Shown: piece by piece, positions 39,457-48,506 of the stretch | Position numbering within the stretch: position 1 is the first letter of the stretch | How the letters are laid out: the number at the start of each line of letters is the position of its first letter | Assembly (NCBI GenBank): GCA_964023205.1 | Contig: OZ026838.1 | Location: 27,989,843-28,053,842, forward strand | From: Lutraria lutraria | Taxonomy: Eukaryota; Mollusca; Bivalvia; Venerida; Mactridae | Length of the DNA: 64,000 nucleotides | Reading direction: 5' to 3' | Notes under the pieces: generated by a model | Database searches by the model: none | Told to the model about the DNA's origin: nothing | The model's input: the letters and a program-made list of their open reading frames with translations, nothing else | Translations under genes and position numbers: made by a program

Positions 39457-42400
39457 AGACTGATTTTTGGGTGGTTATCATTTAGGTCTTTTTATTAATG
39501 TTAACCCACAATACACTCTTTTGACCCCTTTGTGTCTGAATGAATTGAAACAACCTCAAAACGTACGTGACAGACAGAAAGACGGACAGACGGACGGACA
39601 ATCTCATCACTACATTGCTATTTGTTCCGAATGATTTTCTTTGCATTTTATAGAATGGCCGACAACTTGACGACTATTCTGAATAAATCCCATATAGTGC
39701 GTTCATTCTCTACTCTATCCTTCATCAAAATTCATGTAGATATCGAAACATTATTAAGATTATATCGAGGGTTCAACGCAACAGTGACGTAACTCATATT
39801 GAAACAAGAACAACTTACGACAGTGTTGCGCTGAGCCCTCGATATCTGAAAATGCTATAGAAACCGTTTTTATCGCTAACTACAAATCACGGTGTCAAAC
39901 TTCACGTGGTTCTAAATGTTTTGTTTTCGCTCAACAAAAGTGTACAAGTAGAAGGTTTCAATTAAGCTTCAATATTAAAATGTTCATCTCTCAGTACTGC
40001 TCGCGAAGCTGACCTTAGAAATGTGGTATCATATGTCTTTTGTAGGCGATGAAATCGTAGAATGGAATGGTCGATCTCTTGCTAATGTTACATTTGAAGA
40101 AGCTCAAAGCATAATGAATAAAGATTCAACAGATATAATACAGCTGTCAGTGGTTAATGTACCGAAGTAAGATTTATTGTTTATTGAATCCCATAACTCA
40201 AAGATTTACGTTTAGAAATGGTCGCACTGGGAATTCTGCGGGTAATGAGGTTCGTTCTTTGTGTTGATTGTATATGTCTGTACATTTTGTAATATCAAAT
40301 GCATCGATGTTTACAGTGAGGGAAACTCGGAAAACATTGGCTTTTAGTGCGTTTTTTGCATGGGGAAATAAATCTCATTCTGAATTCTGACGTGAGAGAA
40401 AGTAAAAAGTCATATTGTGCGACAGTTGAAGCTAATTCTGTTCGTTGTGTAACTTAAAAACACTGAAACATTTTCTAGTTTCGTCTGACAACGAGTGTTT
40501 TTTAAATTCATAGTCAAAACTCAAAAAGGGAAAAAGATACAATGACACGCGATCAGATATTCCCAGGTGATTTATTGTGTTCAGAAATAAGTCATGCAAT
40601 CGAACGATTGATATTAAAGCTGACTGTCCGGTATGCGCTGCGTGTTTCAACTTGTATTAATGCTATTTGTGTATCTTTGACAGCGAGGGTAGCGTCTCCA
40701 GTCTGCCAAGAAAATGTCCAATCATCATCAGGTCTGGTACGTGTTGAAGTTGAAGTTTTATTCTTTTATTTCATGATATTCATACGACAATTAAAACATA
40801 TAATGACTCATTCTATATTTTTTTTATTTGCGATAAAAAATTATATGTTTGGCGATGATGGATGTGTATTTATGCAAAATTGCATGGTTGTGACATAACG
40901 TATAAAAAAATACAAAGGCAGTCAGGTATTGAACGCTTTTTATAAAATGGGATTTAAGACCACACTAAAGCTGCCATCAAAAATGAAAGTAAAAATTCCA
41001 TTTACTTTCATTTTGAAAATATTTTTAGACATATACGTATTTGTCAAATGTCTGGTATTATCAACGAACGTGTTTTGGTTGTTCTTTTTTCTTTGATTTT
41101 TTTTGTGCTAAAATACGAAGACGGACTTTTTTTGTAAACCCAATTACATTTATTTCAGACATTCACAAAAAATGAAGTTACGTTTATATTTCTTCCTTGG
41201 TCATAATTTGCTCTTCACTCGAGAATCTTGTAATATTATGTTACGTGCGTCAGAACTCACGTGACAAATAATGTGACCCTCGACCATCCCTCATTCAAAT
41301 CATCTTCAAACTAGTTACTCTCTCGGTACAATTTACCTAAATTAATACTAATTTATGACATTCTATAGCTGGGGAAATAAAAAGTTTAATTTGAAAAGAT
41401 CTGATGAAATACTTTAGAAATAGAAAACAGAACAACCATTAAAATGTAATTTGAGTGAACGTATAGTTATTATCTTCATTTCTCAGCAGAAACAACAGAT
41501 AGTGAAGTTGAAAGCCGCAAACGTCGTCAGTACAGAAGAATGTTACCAAAAACGCCAGTAAGTAAATTAATGATAGACCGGGACTGATAATTCATCGGTT
41601 GTTTTGTGCAGGAGCTCTTCACCAGGCAAGAACAAAATGTTTGAACAGTTAAACGCTACATTGGTAGACTTGCACGGCTTCGTACACTATACTGACTTGT
41701 TTTGGCATTTCATGCATCGTTTTCACTACTGGAGAATGTCCTAATTATGATCATCGTGACGAGGAATCATATAAGTCATTGATCGTGATAAGTTAATGAA
41801 AACTCCGGTCACATTTTGAAGCATAATAGGATACTGGCGGGTTTTCTCTGATATGAAATATTTTATGACAATAAATGCCCTAAATATTTTTAAAAAACAC
41901 ACAATAAACATAATTATTGTTGTATAAACAATCCCTTTTCATTGATTATTAATTTTCTAGAATGTTATATCGTTTGCTAAGTCATCAAGTAAAGCAACCA
42001 TCTTCGCAATGTCCATTATATAATATATTAATGGTCCATTTTTACAGAAATGTGCTCGCTAAAAGCTTCAACATGCTTTTATATAGAGGGATATAAGAGA
42101 GTCTGATATATTCAGATCAATTTGAACGTTCAGCCATTCACCTTTTACTGTTCACTTTTTATCTCCCTCGAGAGAATTATATTTACATAAATCTTAATTG
42201 TCTACATACTTATATTTCATCGTTTTTTTTTATCCAAACATCGTAAAAGTTCTTGTCTGTGACAGTTATACGAGATTCGTTTATGACTTTTATCATCAAA
42301 GTTTTACCGATTTTGTAACAGTATATCTTAATGTTAAAATAATAATTTGAAGATATTAATATGTAAAGACAAATGTAAACATATGAACATGATATTTATT

Positions 42401-44982
42401 GAAGGATGTAATACTTGTATTATATAAGAAGGATTTGTTTGTTGCTTCGAAAGAAGTTTGAAGCCTAAGGTATTATTCTAAAACTGAGACCTAATATCTT
42501 AGGATTCAAATGGCTCATCTGACAAGTATGAAAAGTGCGGATAGGCCCTTTTACTTCTAAGTAGTCGATAGACGTTTAAGTACATCATAATGATGTAAGT
42601 CACAAGGAAATGAACTGTTTTATTAATACAATGCTTGAATATTGTTGTGTATTTAAAATGGAAAACACGTTTTTGACTTTGGTATTACATAGTTACACTG
42701 TTTAATATAATCAGGGGTGTTGCGCCAATGATCATTCTTTAGAAACCCTCAGGCGCTGTATCAATTTTGTTTTCTAAATAGATTGAAATGAAAAAGGACG
42801 TGAGACGGATATGTGGTCAGCTGTGGTTGAAGCTAGATTACAGTTCAACATGTAATTGTTTGATTGTTATACTTGTACGTGGTGAGGGGATATCTACAGA
42901 GACGTCAAGTGAACCCAACGTGGCAGCCATGTTACATGTATTACCTCATAGAAGGTAATCAAAGAACTGTGATTTGTTCATGCTTCACATGTTCGTCTTA
43001 AAATGGACGGGGCTAAATTTTGGCGTTTGTTTGGAAAAGTATAATATTGGCGGTTTTTTAATCCGCCAAATAAAACCATGTATTGTCCGTCGCCCTCAAA
43101 AGTTTAAATCATCATAATTATATACGGATGCAACTGTTGTGTCAGGTACATCGGGTGGCTGCTCATTTTAGTGTTTTGACATTCTTTAACAAAGGTTCGT
43201 TTTGCATATTGCTATGACATGCTTAATTTTAAACTTCATGATACAGAGAAATTATGTCTTCGATTGTCTGTAAAGCCAAGAGAAATGGCTTACAAACTTA
43301 AATATGGAATACATGTTGACAGTTTGTAATCAAAATTCGCGCGATTTATTTCTTGTAAGGATGATTTGAGTGACATGTCACAAGTTTACGAGTCGTCATG
43401 TCTGGTTTCAGTTTACGGGAAACAAAAGAATCGGATATCAAAATTCAGACAAAAGAACCAGAATGGAATGAAACATTTGTATTCAGCAACATTTTACCGT
43501 CAGACGTAAGTCCATAAATCTACTGTCTTCAATTATTTAATCTCAAAAAAGCCTTTTGTAGAAATTGGCTTACTTAATTTTATCATTTCAAAAAAGATAC
43601 TAGTATTAAGTTGACCCCGGCTACAGCAGTAATTGTTTTGCCCCTTCGGGCTAAGTTTTTACGACTTGAAGGTTTGTAGGTTTAATGTGTAAGTTGAAAG
43701 AAGTCTTTCTTAGATTGATAGCTTTTTTCGGCAAAACTCATAAACATGTTTTTATTGAATATAGTTATGAAAATAATTCCTAGAAGAACTATACATGCAA
43801 GAATACCCACTTTCCCCCAAAATACCACCCACCCAAATACCACCCAACTTTACTATTTCATTGTAAAGCAATTCTGATACAGCCAAGTTGAATCGAAACC
43901 TATAAATGTAAAAATAATCCAAAATTATTATGTCAACTGGACGGTTACATTCAGCATAAACTAACGGTCACACTGAGTAGTCCCTATATCAGACAGTTTG
44001 CTTAAACTTATAATAATTTTTTTACGTCTACATTTGACCTTGACAACAACACGATCATGTAGAAACATTTTATATTGATATTGTGATCAGGGGTCATCTT
44101 TGACCTGATTCACAAATTTATGTATTGTTATATAATTGATGTTCTGAATAAATATTCAATCTTGAAAAAATCTTGAATCCATCTGATCAATGATTACTTT
44201 TATGATTCATTATCATGCTGTTGTATTCAATTTTTCAGATCGAGATGTTGTCTTTAGAAGTGACCGTATGGGATTACAAAGAACATTGTGATGAATTTCT
44301 CGGTGAAGTTTTGTTAGACCTCGGAGAAGCAAAGTTAGATAACTCTGTTAATTGTTATCGCCTAGAAGATCATGATGAAAACAGTTCACCTCTTCCCTAC
44401 AGGTATGGTTGAGAATATATCAATTCATGTAGAGCAAATGAAAAAGAAATTAGTGACTCTACGAAAAAATGCTAAATTGTTATTGCCATCTAATTACGCA
44501 TACAAACATTTAACATCATGTTCGTACACATAGATAACACTCAAGGACATATACATACACACAAGCACATGAATAACTGAAGTAATGGCTTTAGCATTAT
44601 TTCCCACACCTTCTGGTTCGTTCTTTCCACCTTTAAATAATTCTAACCCTGTAAGCAGACAAAATCTCCCAATCACGTCTCTTGGTGATTCACTTCTCGT
44701 CGCTTTGTTTCTGCGATTTCTTATCTGCTGTATATTTCTTGATATCAACGATTTAAAACGTAAATGCAATATTTTCTGATAATTTCAGACAAAAGTCATT
44801 CTCCCTGTCAGATTCTGCTGCCAGCCCTGTGTCAGTCGGTACTTCCAGCTACTATCCCAGTCGTGAACCTTCACCAAGATCTTCGATGTCTGCCATGAAG
44901 GATGGATCGTCTAGAAAATTATCATCGAGTATGGCACATGAAAAGATGAGTGAACTTTTAGTACAGGGGAAAATGAGCATAA
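26972..44982 (+). CDS. RIMS: RIM-family presynaptic scaffold gene (partial), 16 exons
   Basis: RIM proteins sit at the presynaptic active zone, bind Rab3 on vesicles, Munc13 through the zinc finger and ELKS through PDZ, and help recruit calcium channels. Here 16 exons join with compatible phases into 3049 coding bases, about 1016 residues. In order: N-terminal helix and FYVE-like zinc finger (residues about 20-160), Ser/Arg-rich linker (about 186-664), PDZ (about 670-770), C2A (about 820-945), Ser-rich linker. Within the zinc finger, CKLC, CYDC, CNAC and CIIC give the four Cys pairs. The start exon, the C2B domain and the stop codon are not in the window or were not found. C2A is quite diverged from vertebrate RIM, so a mollusc-specific paralogue is possible. 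Family assignment is firm; orthology to RIMS1 or RIMS2 is not claimed. Confidence 0.88.
27886..28102 (+). CDS. RIMS: RIM exon B: helix and zinc finger, first six Cys
   Basis: Acceptor CCACTTTCAG, donor GTAATC. The first base completes a Gln codon. Encodes RLHDSLETYEDEVKKH (helix continues) and then Cys 91, 94, 107, 110, 115 and 118 of the FYVE-like zinc finger, with the KTKFADG signature typical of RIM. Ends at a codon boundary (Lys132). Confidence 0.92.
28483..28641 (+). CDS. RIMS: RIM exon C: last zinc-binding Cys pair and second helix
   Basis: Acceptor TTTCTTCTAG, donor GTAAGC; 53 whole codons. CIIC (Cys140, Cys143) completes the eight Cys ligands. TGEWYHG (153-159) occupies the place of the SGAWF element that contacts Rab3 in mammalian RIM and rabphilin; here the Trp is kept and the residues around it differ. 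Confidence 0.9.
29457..29994. mobile_element. Dispersed 0.5-kb element, copy 1 (RIM intron)
   Basis: Begins CTAGACGAATTATACCTACG and contains, near its right end, the inverse TGTAATTCGTCTA, followed by CGTTTTGTTATAGTTGTTCT. The same sequence recurs at 62569-63060. No transposase frame. Because both copies share the part beyond the inverted motif, the true right end is taken after TTCTTGTT. Confidence 0.7.
31427..31557 (+). CDS. RIMS: RIM exon D: acidic/Ser linker
   Basis: Acceptor TTTATTTGCAG, donor GTAAGAG. Frame continues at a codon boundary from exon C: ECARKQTNSSPEKEVKES and on to GRRSQRS. Ends with two bases (TT) that make Leu with the first base of exon E. Low-complexity linker between zinc finger and PDZ, with no domain. 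Confidence 0.82.
32660..32788 (+). CDS. RIMS: RIM exon E: acidic then Arg-rich linker
   Basis: Acceptor ATCCGTTACAG, donor GTAAGTGA. The sequence is acidic in the middle (LEEEIDVEEF) and then strongly basic (RIRRQSKRCRRR). Ends with AG, completed by the first base of exon F to Arg. A MITE starts 17 bp into the following intron. Confidence 0.83.
32806..32966. mobile_element. 161-bp TA-flanked MITE just after a RIM donor site
   Basis: Starts CAGTCAAATCTGTGTTAGCG, ends with the inverse-type GGTGGCCTTTGTTCACTG, with TA at 32804-32805 and 32967-32968. Pogo/Tigger-like termini. It sits 17 bp inside the intron, close to the splice donor of exon E. Confidence 0.75.
33548..34537 (+). CDS. RIMS: RIM exon F: large Ser/Arg-rich linker exon
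   Basis: A 990-bp exon, by far the longest open frame in the window. The acceptor is placed at GGCTCTAACTTTAG because this restores the phase from exon E; an ATG 44 bp upstream in the same frame lies in the intron. Donor GTAATT. Encodes about 330 residues rich in Ser, Arg, Asp and Gln, with many RxxS sites (for example RRLQHRNSLTDK). It is expected to be disordered and phosphorylated, like the central linkers of RIM. No fold is visible. Confidence 0.87.
35268..35480 (-). mobile_element. SINE fragment, minus orientation (RIM intron)
   Basis: TTGTTTGTTTTTCAATGG at the left is the reverse complement of a SINE-type CCATTGAAAAACAAACAA tail. The CTCAGCTTTAAAATCGGTG block matches that of the SINE at 21121. 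Limits approximate. Confidence 0.5.
35533..35708 (-). mobile_element. AACCTCTCC-family MITE, copy 2
   Basis: About 176 bp between TA pairs at 35531-35532 and 35709-35710. Starts GAACAACCTCTCCAGCAGAG, with an inner TCTTGAGCAATAACTTGCC. It lies 63 bp upstream of RIM exon G and is inverted relative to the copy at 37573. Confidence 0.75.
35772..35959 (+). CDS. RIMS: RIM exon G: linker
   Basis: Acceptor TTCTACGTTATTAG, donor GTAATT. The first base completes Arg; then FVYQARSGSVSPKTASG and a basic stretch to RRQLSQTG. Ends after one base (G). If the donor is ignored the frame runs on only 15 codons into the intron before a stop. Flanked by inverted MITE copies and by one arm of a second inverted repeat. 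Confidence 0.83.
35985..36130 (-). repeat. Dispersed repeat, arm 1 of an inverted pair
   Basis: The reverse complement of about 35985-36130 matches 38340-38475: shared blocks include CTACGTTTTTTC-ACATCCGC, TGTTAAACTAG and GCAAGTCTATGTAAG with nearby CCATGAGTA. The arms lie about 2.2 kb apart and enclose RIM exon H. Confidence 0.65.
37573..37748 (+). mobile_element. AACCTCTCC-family MITE, copy 3
   Basis: 176 bp, TA at 37571-37572 and 37749-37750. Starts CAGTGTAACCTCTCAACC, ends GGAGAGGTTGCACAG. Opposite orientation to the copy at 35533, so the two flank exon G as an inverted pair. Confidence 0.8.
38060..38128 (+). CDS. RIMS: RIM exon H: lead-in to PDZ
   Basis: A 69-bp exon. Acceptor TTTTTCTTTTTCAG, donor GTAAGTTT. 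With the G from exon G it makes Gly, then KNSVCHTRQVILHRNKLDDS. VILHRN is the first beta strand of the PDZ domain. Ends after one base. A skip of G plus H would break the phase; a skip of H alone keeps it, since 69 is divisible by three. Confidence 0.82.
38340..38475 (+). repeat. Dispersed repeat, arm 2 of an inverted pair
   Basis: Matches the reverse complement of 35985-36130. It ends about 33 bp before RIM exon I, so the acceptor region of exon I abuts a mobile repeat. Confidence 0.65.
38509..38625 (+). CDS. RIMS: RIM exon I: PDZ domain, first half
   Basis: Acceptor TTATTTTATACAG, donor GTGACA. The A from exon H makes Met, followed by RGLGMRVVGGK: GLGM is the carboxylate-binding loop of the PDZ domain (GLGL/GLGM type). 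The middle reads SYVTLVMKGSPADQQG, the usual second and third strands with the helix A start. Ends with one base of a Gly codon. Confidence 0.92.
38831..39135. repeat. 25-bp minisatellite in the PDZ intron, about 12 copies
   Basis: Perfect or near-perfect units of period 25 containing CCAGTGTTCCTGGACTG; the only common variation is TTCC against TTCA. Such homogeneity implies recent expansion. It starts about 205 bp after the exon I donor. Confidence 0.95.
39240..39610. repeat. Dispersed repeat with GACA microsatellites
   Basis: Contains a (CAGA)n run at about 39433-39456 and a second GACGGACA run at about 39575-39600. GGTTCGCAGTATGTATACTG and AACAAACAGACA tails hint at a SINE or LINE 3' end, but no family is assigned. 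Confidence 0.5.
40046..40166 (+). CDS. RIMS: RIM exon J: PDZ domain, second half
   Basis: Acceptor TGTCTTTTGTAG, donor GTAAGA. Encodes GDEIVEWNGRSLANVTFEEA, which is the strand and helix B start of a RIM PDZ, then QSIMNKDSTDIIQLSVV closing the fold. EVLEWNG-type sequences are a hallmark of RIM PDZ. Ends with two bases. Confidence 0.93.
40684..40736 (+). CDS. RIMS: RIM exon K: short linker
   Basis: Acceptor ATCTTTGACAG. The donor is taken as GTACGTG at 40737, because it gives the phase needed by exon L; an alternative GTCTGG at 40732 gives the wrong phase. Encodes EGSVSSLPRKCPIIIRS. No domain. Confidence 0.7.
41487..41557 (+). CDS. RIMS: RIM exon L: linker before C2A
   Basis: Acceptor CATTTCTCAG followed directly by CAG (a NAGNAG tandem acceptor, so one extra codon may come and go). 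Donor GTAAGTAA. Encodes ETTDSEVESRKRRQYRRMLP and KTP; the RRMLPKTP motif is seen in RIM linkers. Ends at a codon boundary. Confidence 0.8.
42782..42954 (+). CDS. RIMS: RIM exon M: C2A domain, first half
   Basis: Acceptor TTTGTTTTCTAAATAG, donor GTAATC. Encodes IEMKKDVRRICGQLWLKLDY, then CNCLIVILVRGEGIS: the first two C2 strands in RIM order (GQL...L..Y, then LIV.VL). The region that should hold the loop-1 Asp residues and the conserved NPYVK strand is diverged. RIM C2A does not bind calcium, so the loss of acidic ligands is in keeping with the family. Ends with two bases. Confidence 0.8.
43412..43505 (+). CDS. RIMS: RIM exon N: C2A domain, middle
   Basis: Acceptor CTGGTTTCAG, donor GTAAGTCC. 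Encodes SLRETKESDIKIQTKEPEWN and then ETFVFSNILPSD. The EPEWNETFVF core is the strongly conserved central strand of C2 domains. Ends at a codon boundary. Confidence 0.9.
44239..44402 (+). CDS. RIMS: RIM exon O: C2A domain, end
   Basis: Acceptor CAATTTTTCAG, donor GTATGG. Encodes IEMLSLEVTVWDYKEHCDEF, then LGEVLLDLGEAKLDN and CYRLEDHDE: the last C2 strands (LEVTVWD and FLGEVLLDL). Ends with two bases. Confidence 0.92.
44789..44982 (+). CDS. RIMS: RIM exon P: Ser-rich linker after C2A
   Basis: Acceptor GATAATTTCAG, donor GTATGT. The first base completes Arg; then QKSFSLSDSAASPVSVGTSS and a Ser/Pro/Met-rich stretch to GKMSIS. Ends after one base, so at least one more exon is expected. If the donor is not used, the frame runs 17 codons into the intron (Cys-rich, no similarity) to a stop at 45033-45035, which could only be an intron-retention end. 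Confidence 0.82.
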
Positions 44983-45035
44983 GTATGTTATTTTTCTGTT
45001 CGTGTTCAAATTGTCGTCTTTTTTCAACTCAATAA

Positions 45036-45812
45036 CATTAAGCGGATTTACACTATAGTTTCACCACTTATGAATAAAAATAATATGTACGATGCAGTAG
45101 TTGCTTTAGAGATGGTAAAAGGAGCGCACATTATGCGTTAGATGAGTTTTAATTTAAAATAAATATTGCGTTAGAAGACGTACACTTGAGTTAATTAATG
45201 TTGTGTAAAAACATGACATTGTGTGTAATGTGTTAAGTGATGTTCGCGTGAGAAGACATGTTCACGCGTCGGTTGATGCTGCGTTAGAAGACGTATACAT
45301 GAGATAATTCATCTTGCGTTAGAACATGTATATATATGTTAATTGATGGTACGTTAGAAGACGTATATCAAGTAAGCCATATGTCTCCTTACCTTTTAAT
45401 ACAATAAGAGGTATGGAGACACATGACTCATCTTGAATCGTACAAGTAGCAAACCGAATTATCCGAAATCATTATACAGTTTAAAGTATTAATAATCCCA
45501 ATATGGGGTATAAACCTAGTGAGGTGTCTGTATCTGCTGGCTAATGCAATCTTCATATCTGCTGATTAGGTATCCATGTATATACAGTCACAGCATGATG
45601 CATTATACAGGGTAATAAAATTTGGACGCGTTGAATCATCAAGTTTTAGGATAATTAAGGTTAAGACTAAAACATATAACAACATGGATGAAAATATTAG
45701 AATCTGTGAAATATTTTACTTTACTTCCGTATAAAAAGCAAAATCGATATGAATGACCCAATTTGTTGATATTATAAAAAAATAACATAAAAATGGTTTT
45801 CACTTTTGTTAA
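45036..45812. other. Non-coding stretch after RIM exon P
   Basis: No exon. Several spaced GCGTTAGAAGACGTA-like motifs at about 45165-45365 form a loose repeat. No C2B exon was found here or anywhere to the right on the plus strand. Confidence 0.45.
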
Positions 45813-46105
45813 AGCCCAAATACTTTTTGAATGTTAAAATTGAAGTAGATTTTATTTTACCTAGATAGATGTAAAACTGATTTTACTTGCAATAAAAACG
45901 TTCCAATTTTTTATCACAAAGTTCATATATAAATACAGCATAGTATTTTTTAATAATGTTGCAAAGAATAAGAAAAAGCATCTACCTATTTTATGAGATA
46001 TGCCTAATGGAAGGCATTATGTAAATATTGTTACAAATCAAGTAATATATATTTCTTTTATTTTACTATTGTTCTAATGTTTGCATCTCATTGTTCTAAT
46101 GGACC
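45813..46105. mobile_element. TTAA-flanked MITE family, copy 2
   Basis: 293 bp between TTAA at 45809-45812 and 46106-46109. Starts AGCCCAAATAC and ends TCTAATGGACC; the interior matches the copies at 23337 and 59290. Confidence 0.7.
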
Positions 46106-46428
46106 TTAAATAGACGATGATATTTCATTAAATGAAATTTATTATTAATTCATTTTGATAATATAATTATATGCTAAATATATCATTTTGGCATACGTCC
46201 ACATGTCACTTATAAAAACATGTCATAAAATAATATAGATTACCTACTTTGTATATTTATTTTTTCAATATGTGTAAACAAAGGACGGATAATAAAATCA
46301 TATTTTTGAGATCCCTTTATATGGTTGCTAACTTTATCTGATTATTGCTTTTTTTTACGCATCTCACATTGACTCATAAACAATTGGGCACGTCGAGTTA
46401 TATTTGTTAGATATCATTTCAATCAAGA

Positions 46429-47314
46429 CGGATGGAAATTGCCATAAAATTACAGAAATTGAATGTACTGTTTATAAACCAGGTCTATAGCTTAATATCA
46501 ATCGTATTTTTTTCTATTTTGTGATGGAAATAGATATCTGCAACAGTTATTGAAGGTTGTAATGGATTTGGAAGTAATTTAATTTATAATCATAGACCTA
46601 CAAGACGTGCGACATAGTGCAAACTTTCTGGTTACTTGATCGACCCTAATTAATTTTATCCCGCGACCCTAGATATTTTCACGATTTTATCCGAGAAATG
46701 GAAAATCCTCTTTCTACTTTTTACCTTCCCACATGCTTTCAAAAGCCAAATAAAGTCCATACCTACTTATAATCGACTTTTAATGAGAAAAGAAAAAACA
46801 TATTTTCACGCCTAAGTGTAATCCTGATGATTTAATGTTAATTTCAGTAATGAAAATAAATACATTGTAAGCTTATGTGTTTATATGCAGAATAGAATCA
46901 AATTACTATTTGACTGCATACAATAACAAAATTATTACTAGGATTTCTTAATTTTGTCTTTTCATAATATTCGCATTTGCAAAATTAATTTTACTGATGA
47001 AACAAATTAATGTCAATATCATACGTTTCTGTACATTTTAACGACGTACATAATAGTTGGGACATGCTCAAGTCTTATCAGAGATCCAAAAGTAATGTAT
47101 ACAGTGAAATATCGATTTTTGGATCAATTAAGATAACAGATTTTATCTGTTACGCGTGACTGACTTTATTACTTTATGACCCCTAATAAAGTCAGCATAA
47201 CGCAAGCAAGGAGGGTAACAATAGGTAGACTGTATATAAACCCCTGAATTGTAGTTGTTTCCCTTGAAATTGATCAGATACTCGATAAGGCCATGTCCGC
47301 CAAAGTTGGACATG
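46429..47314 (-). mobile_element. Hairpin-ended element, shorter copy, inverted
   Basis: Its outer parts match, in reverse orientation, the element at 60306-62083: about 400 bp at the right end (46917-47314) and about 43 bp at the left end. The middle differs from that copy. One end folds as a small hairpin (CATGTCC, 9-base loop, GGACATG). No clear target-site duplication at this locus. Confidence 0.75.
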
Positions 47315-47349
47315 TCTGATACACACTCACAGGGCGACTATTATGGTGG

Positions 47350-47540
47350 CTTATTTCTGCCATTTCATATCTTCGTGTGTTCGCCCCCAAAAGTCGAAGC
47401 ACGACGACACGAACACACGACAAATTGATCATTTATCGTGTCTTCGCCTTCGACCTTAGAGGGCGAATACACGAACGCACGAAATATTGAAGGCGAAATA
47501 ACGAAATTTTGATAGGCGAACAAACGAAATCTTCTGGGAA
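47350..47540. repeat. CGAA/ACACGA-rich dispersed repeat
   Basis: Dense in GGCGAA, ACACGA and ACGAAA motifs on the plus strand and TTCGCC/TCGTGT in reverse. It lies next to the left boundary of the sulfotransferase duplication. The minus-strand open frames here come from this repeat. Confidence 0.45.
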
Positions 47541-48396
47541 GATTGGATAAGGAGGCTGAAACACTAAGTATATTTCTTGTTGGTACAGCTTCTGATGTAC
47601 AAAAAATGTGCTTTCGTTCAATAGTATTACAGAACGATAGACAACTCATAAACAAATTCAGAATATAACTACCCGGTTATTCTCGAGATAAATAGACAAA
47701 AACCCAATAAAAATAAGATAAAATGTGCATCAGGTAATAATTGAGTTTATTCCATTAAAACATTATAATAATAATACCATCTAAATGTTTATTTGAAGAT
47801 AGGATGTATTCTGTATAATTATGAGACACATTTCATAATGAATGATTTTCATCAGTTGACACTACTACATGAAATAATTGCGTTGTACATGTAATTAATA
47901 CAGTCGCGTTATCCGGGGCCATACCATAACGTTGTGCTTTTGTCACTTACACATAAGGCAAAAATGATAAGTAAGGCTTCACGCAGACATCATTGATCGA
48001 TGTCTATACATATAATTATTACGATTGTATTCAAACACCAGATTATTTAGTGAATATTAGAAAATTTCTGATATGTTTTCATTGTTTCTACTGCCACACG
48101 CAATCTTATGTTTCAACAACGCAATGTATTACAATAACATTATCGTTATACTATGAAAATTCTATTATCATGCAACGTAAGACGTCACTACAAAACATAC
48201 ACATATGTTATGGTAGTTCTCGATATGCAGTTTTCACTAATGCTTCGTCACGAACTATTTGTATTAAAATATGTAAACGAATGTTTCACTTGAACATATT
48301 AAAGAACGGCAGTTTTAATGGCTGCCTCAATGTCTGAAATACGTATATTAATACATTTTCAAAGGTCTTGATTAGCCTTATATAGTTTATAGCTTT

Positions 48397-48506
48397 CTAT
48401 ACACATCCAATGTTGAACACACTATCTTTAAACTTTTCTTCAATGATCTTATCGAAGTATTCACTTTGTGCAACAGTAAAATAGTTCTTCCAATCTCCAA
48501 TCGCTC
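48397..48506 (-). CDS. SULT A exon 5 (C-terminus)
   Basis: Acceptor CGTCTTTTTCAG. Encodes GAIGDWKNYFTVAQSEYFDK and on to the stop TAG at 48397-48399. The dimer motif KNYFTVAQSE is intact. Confidence 0.93.

Noticed and set aside
47365..47655. 96-codon minus-strand frame
   Set aside because: Composed of a CGAA/ACACGA-type repeat and the duplication boundary; no domain.
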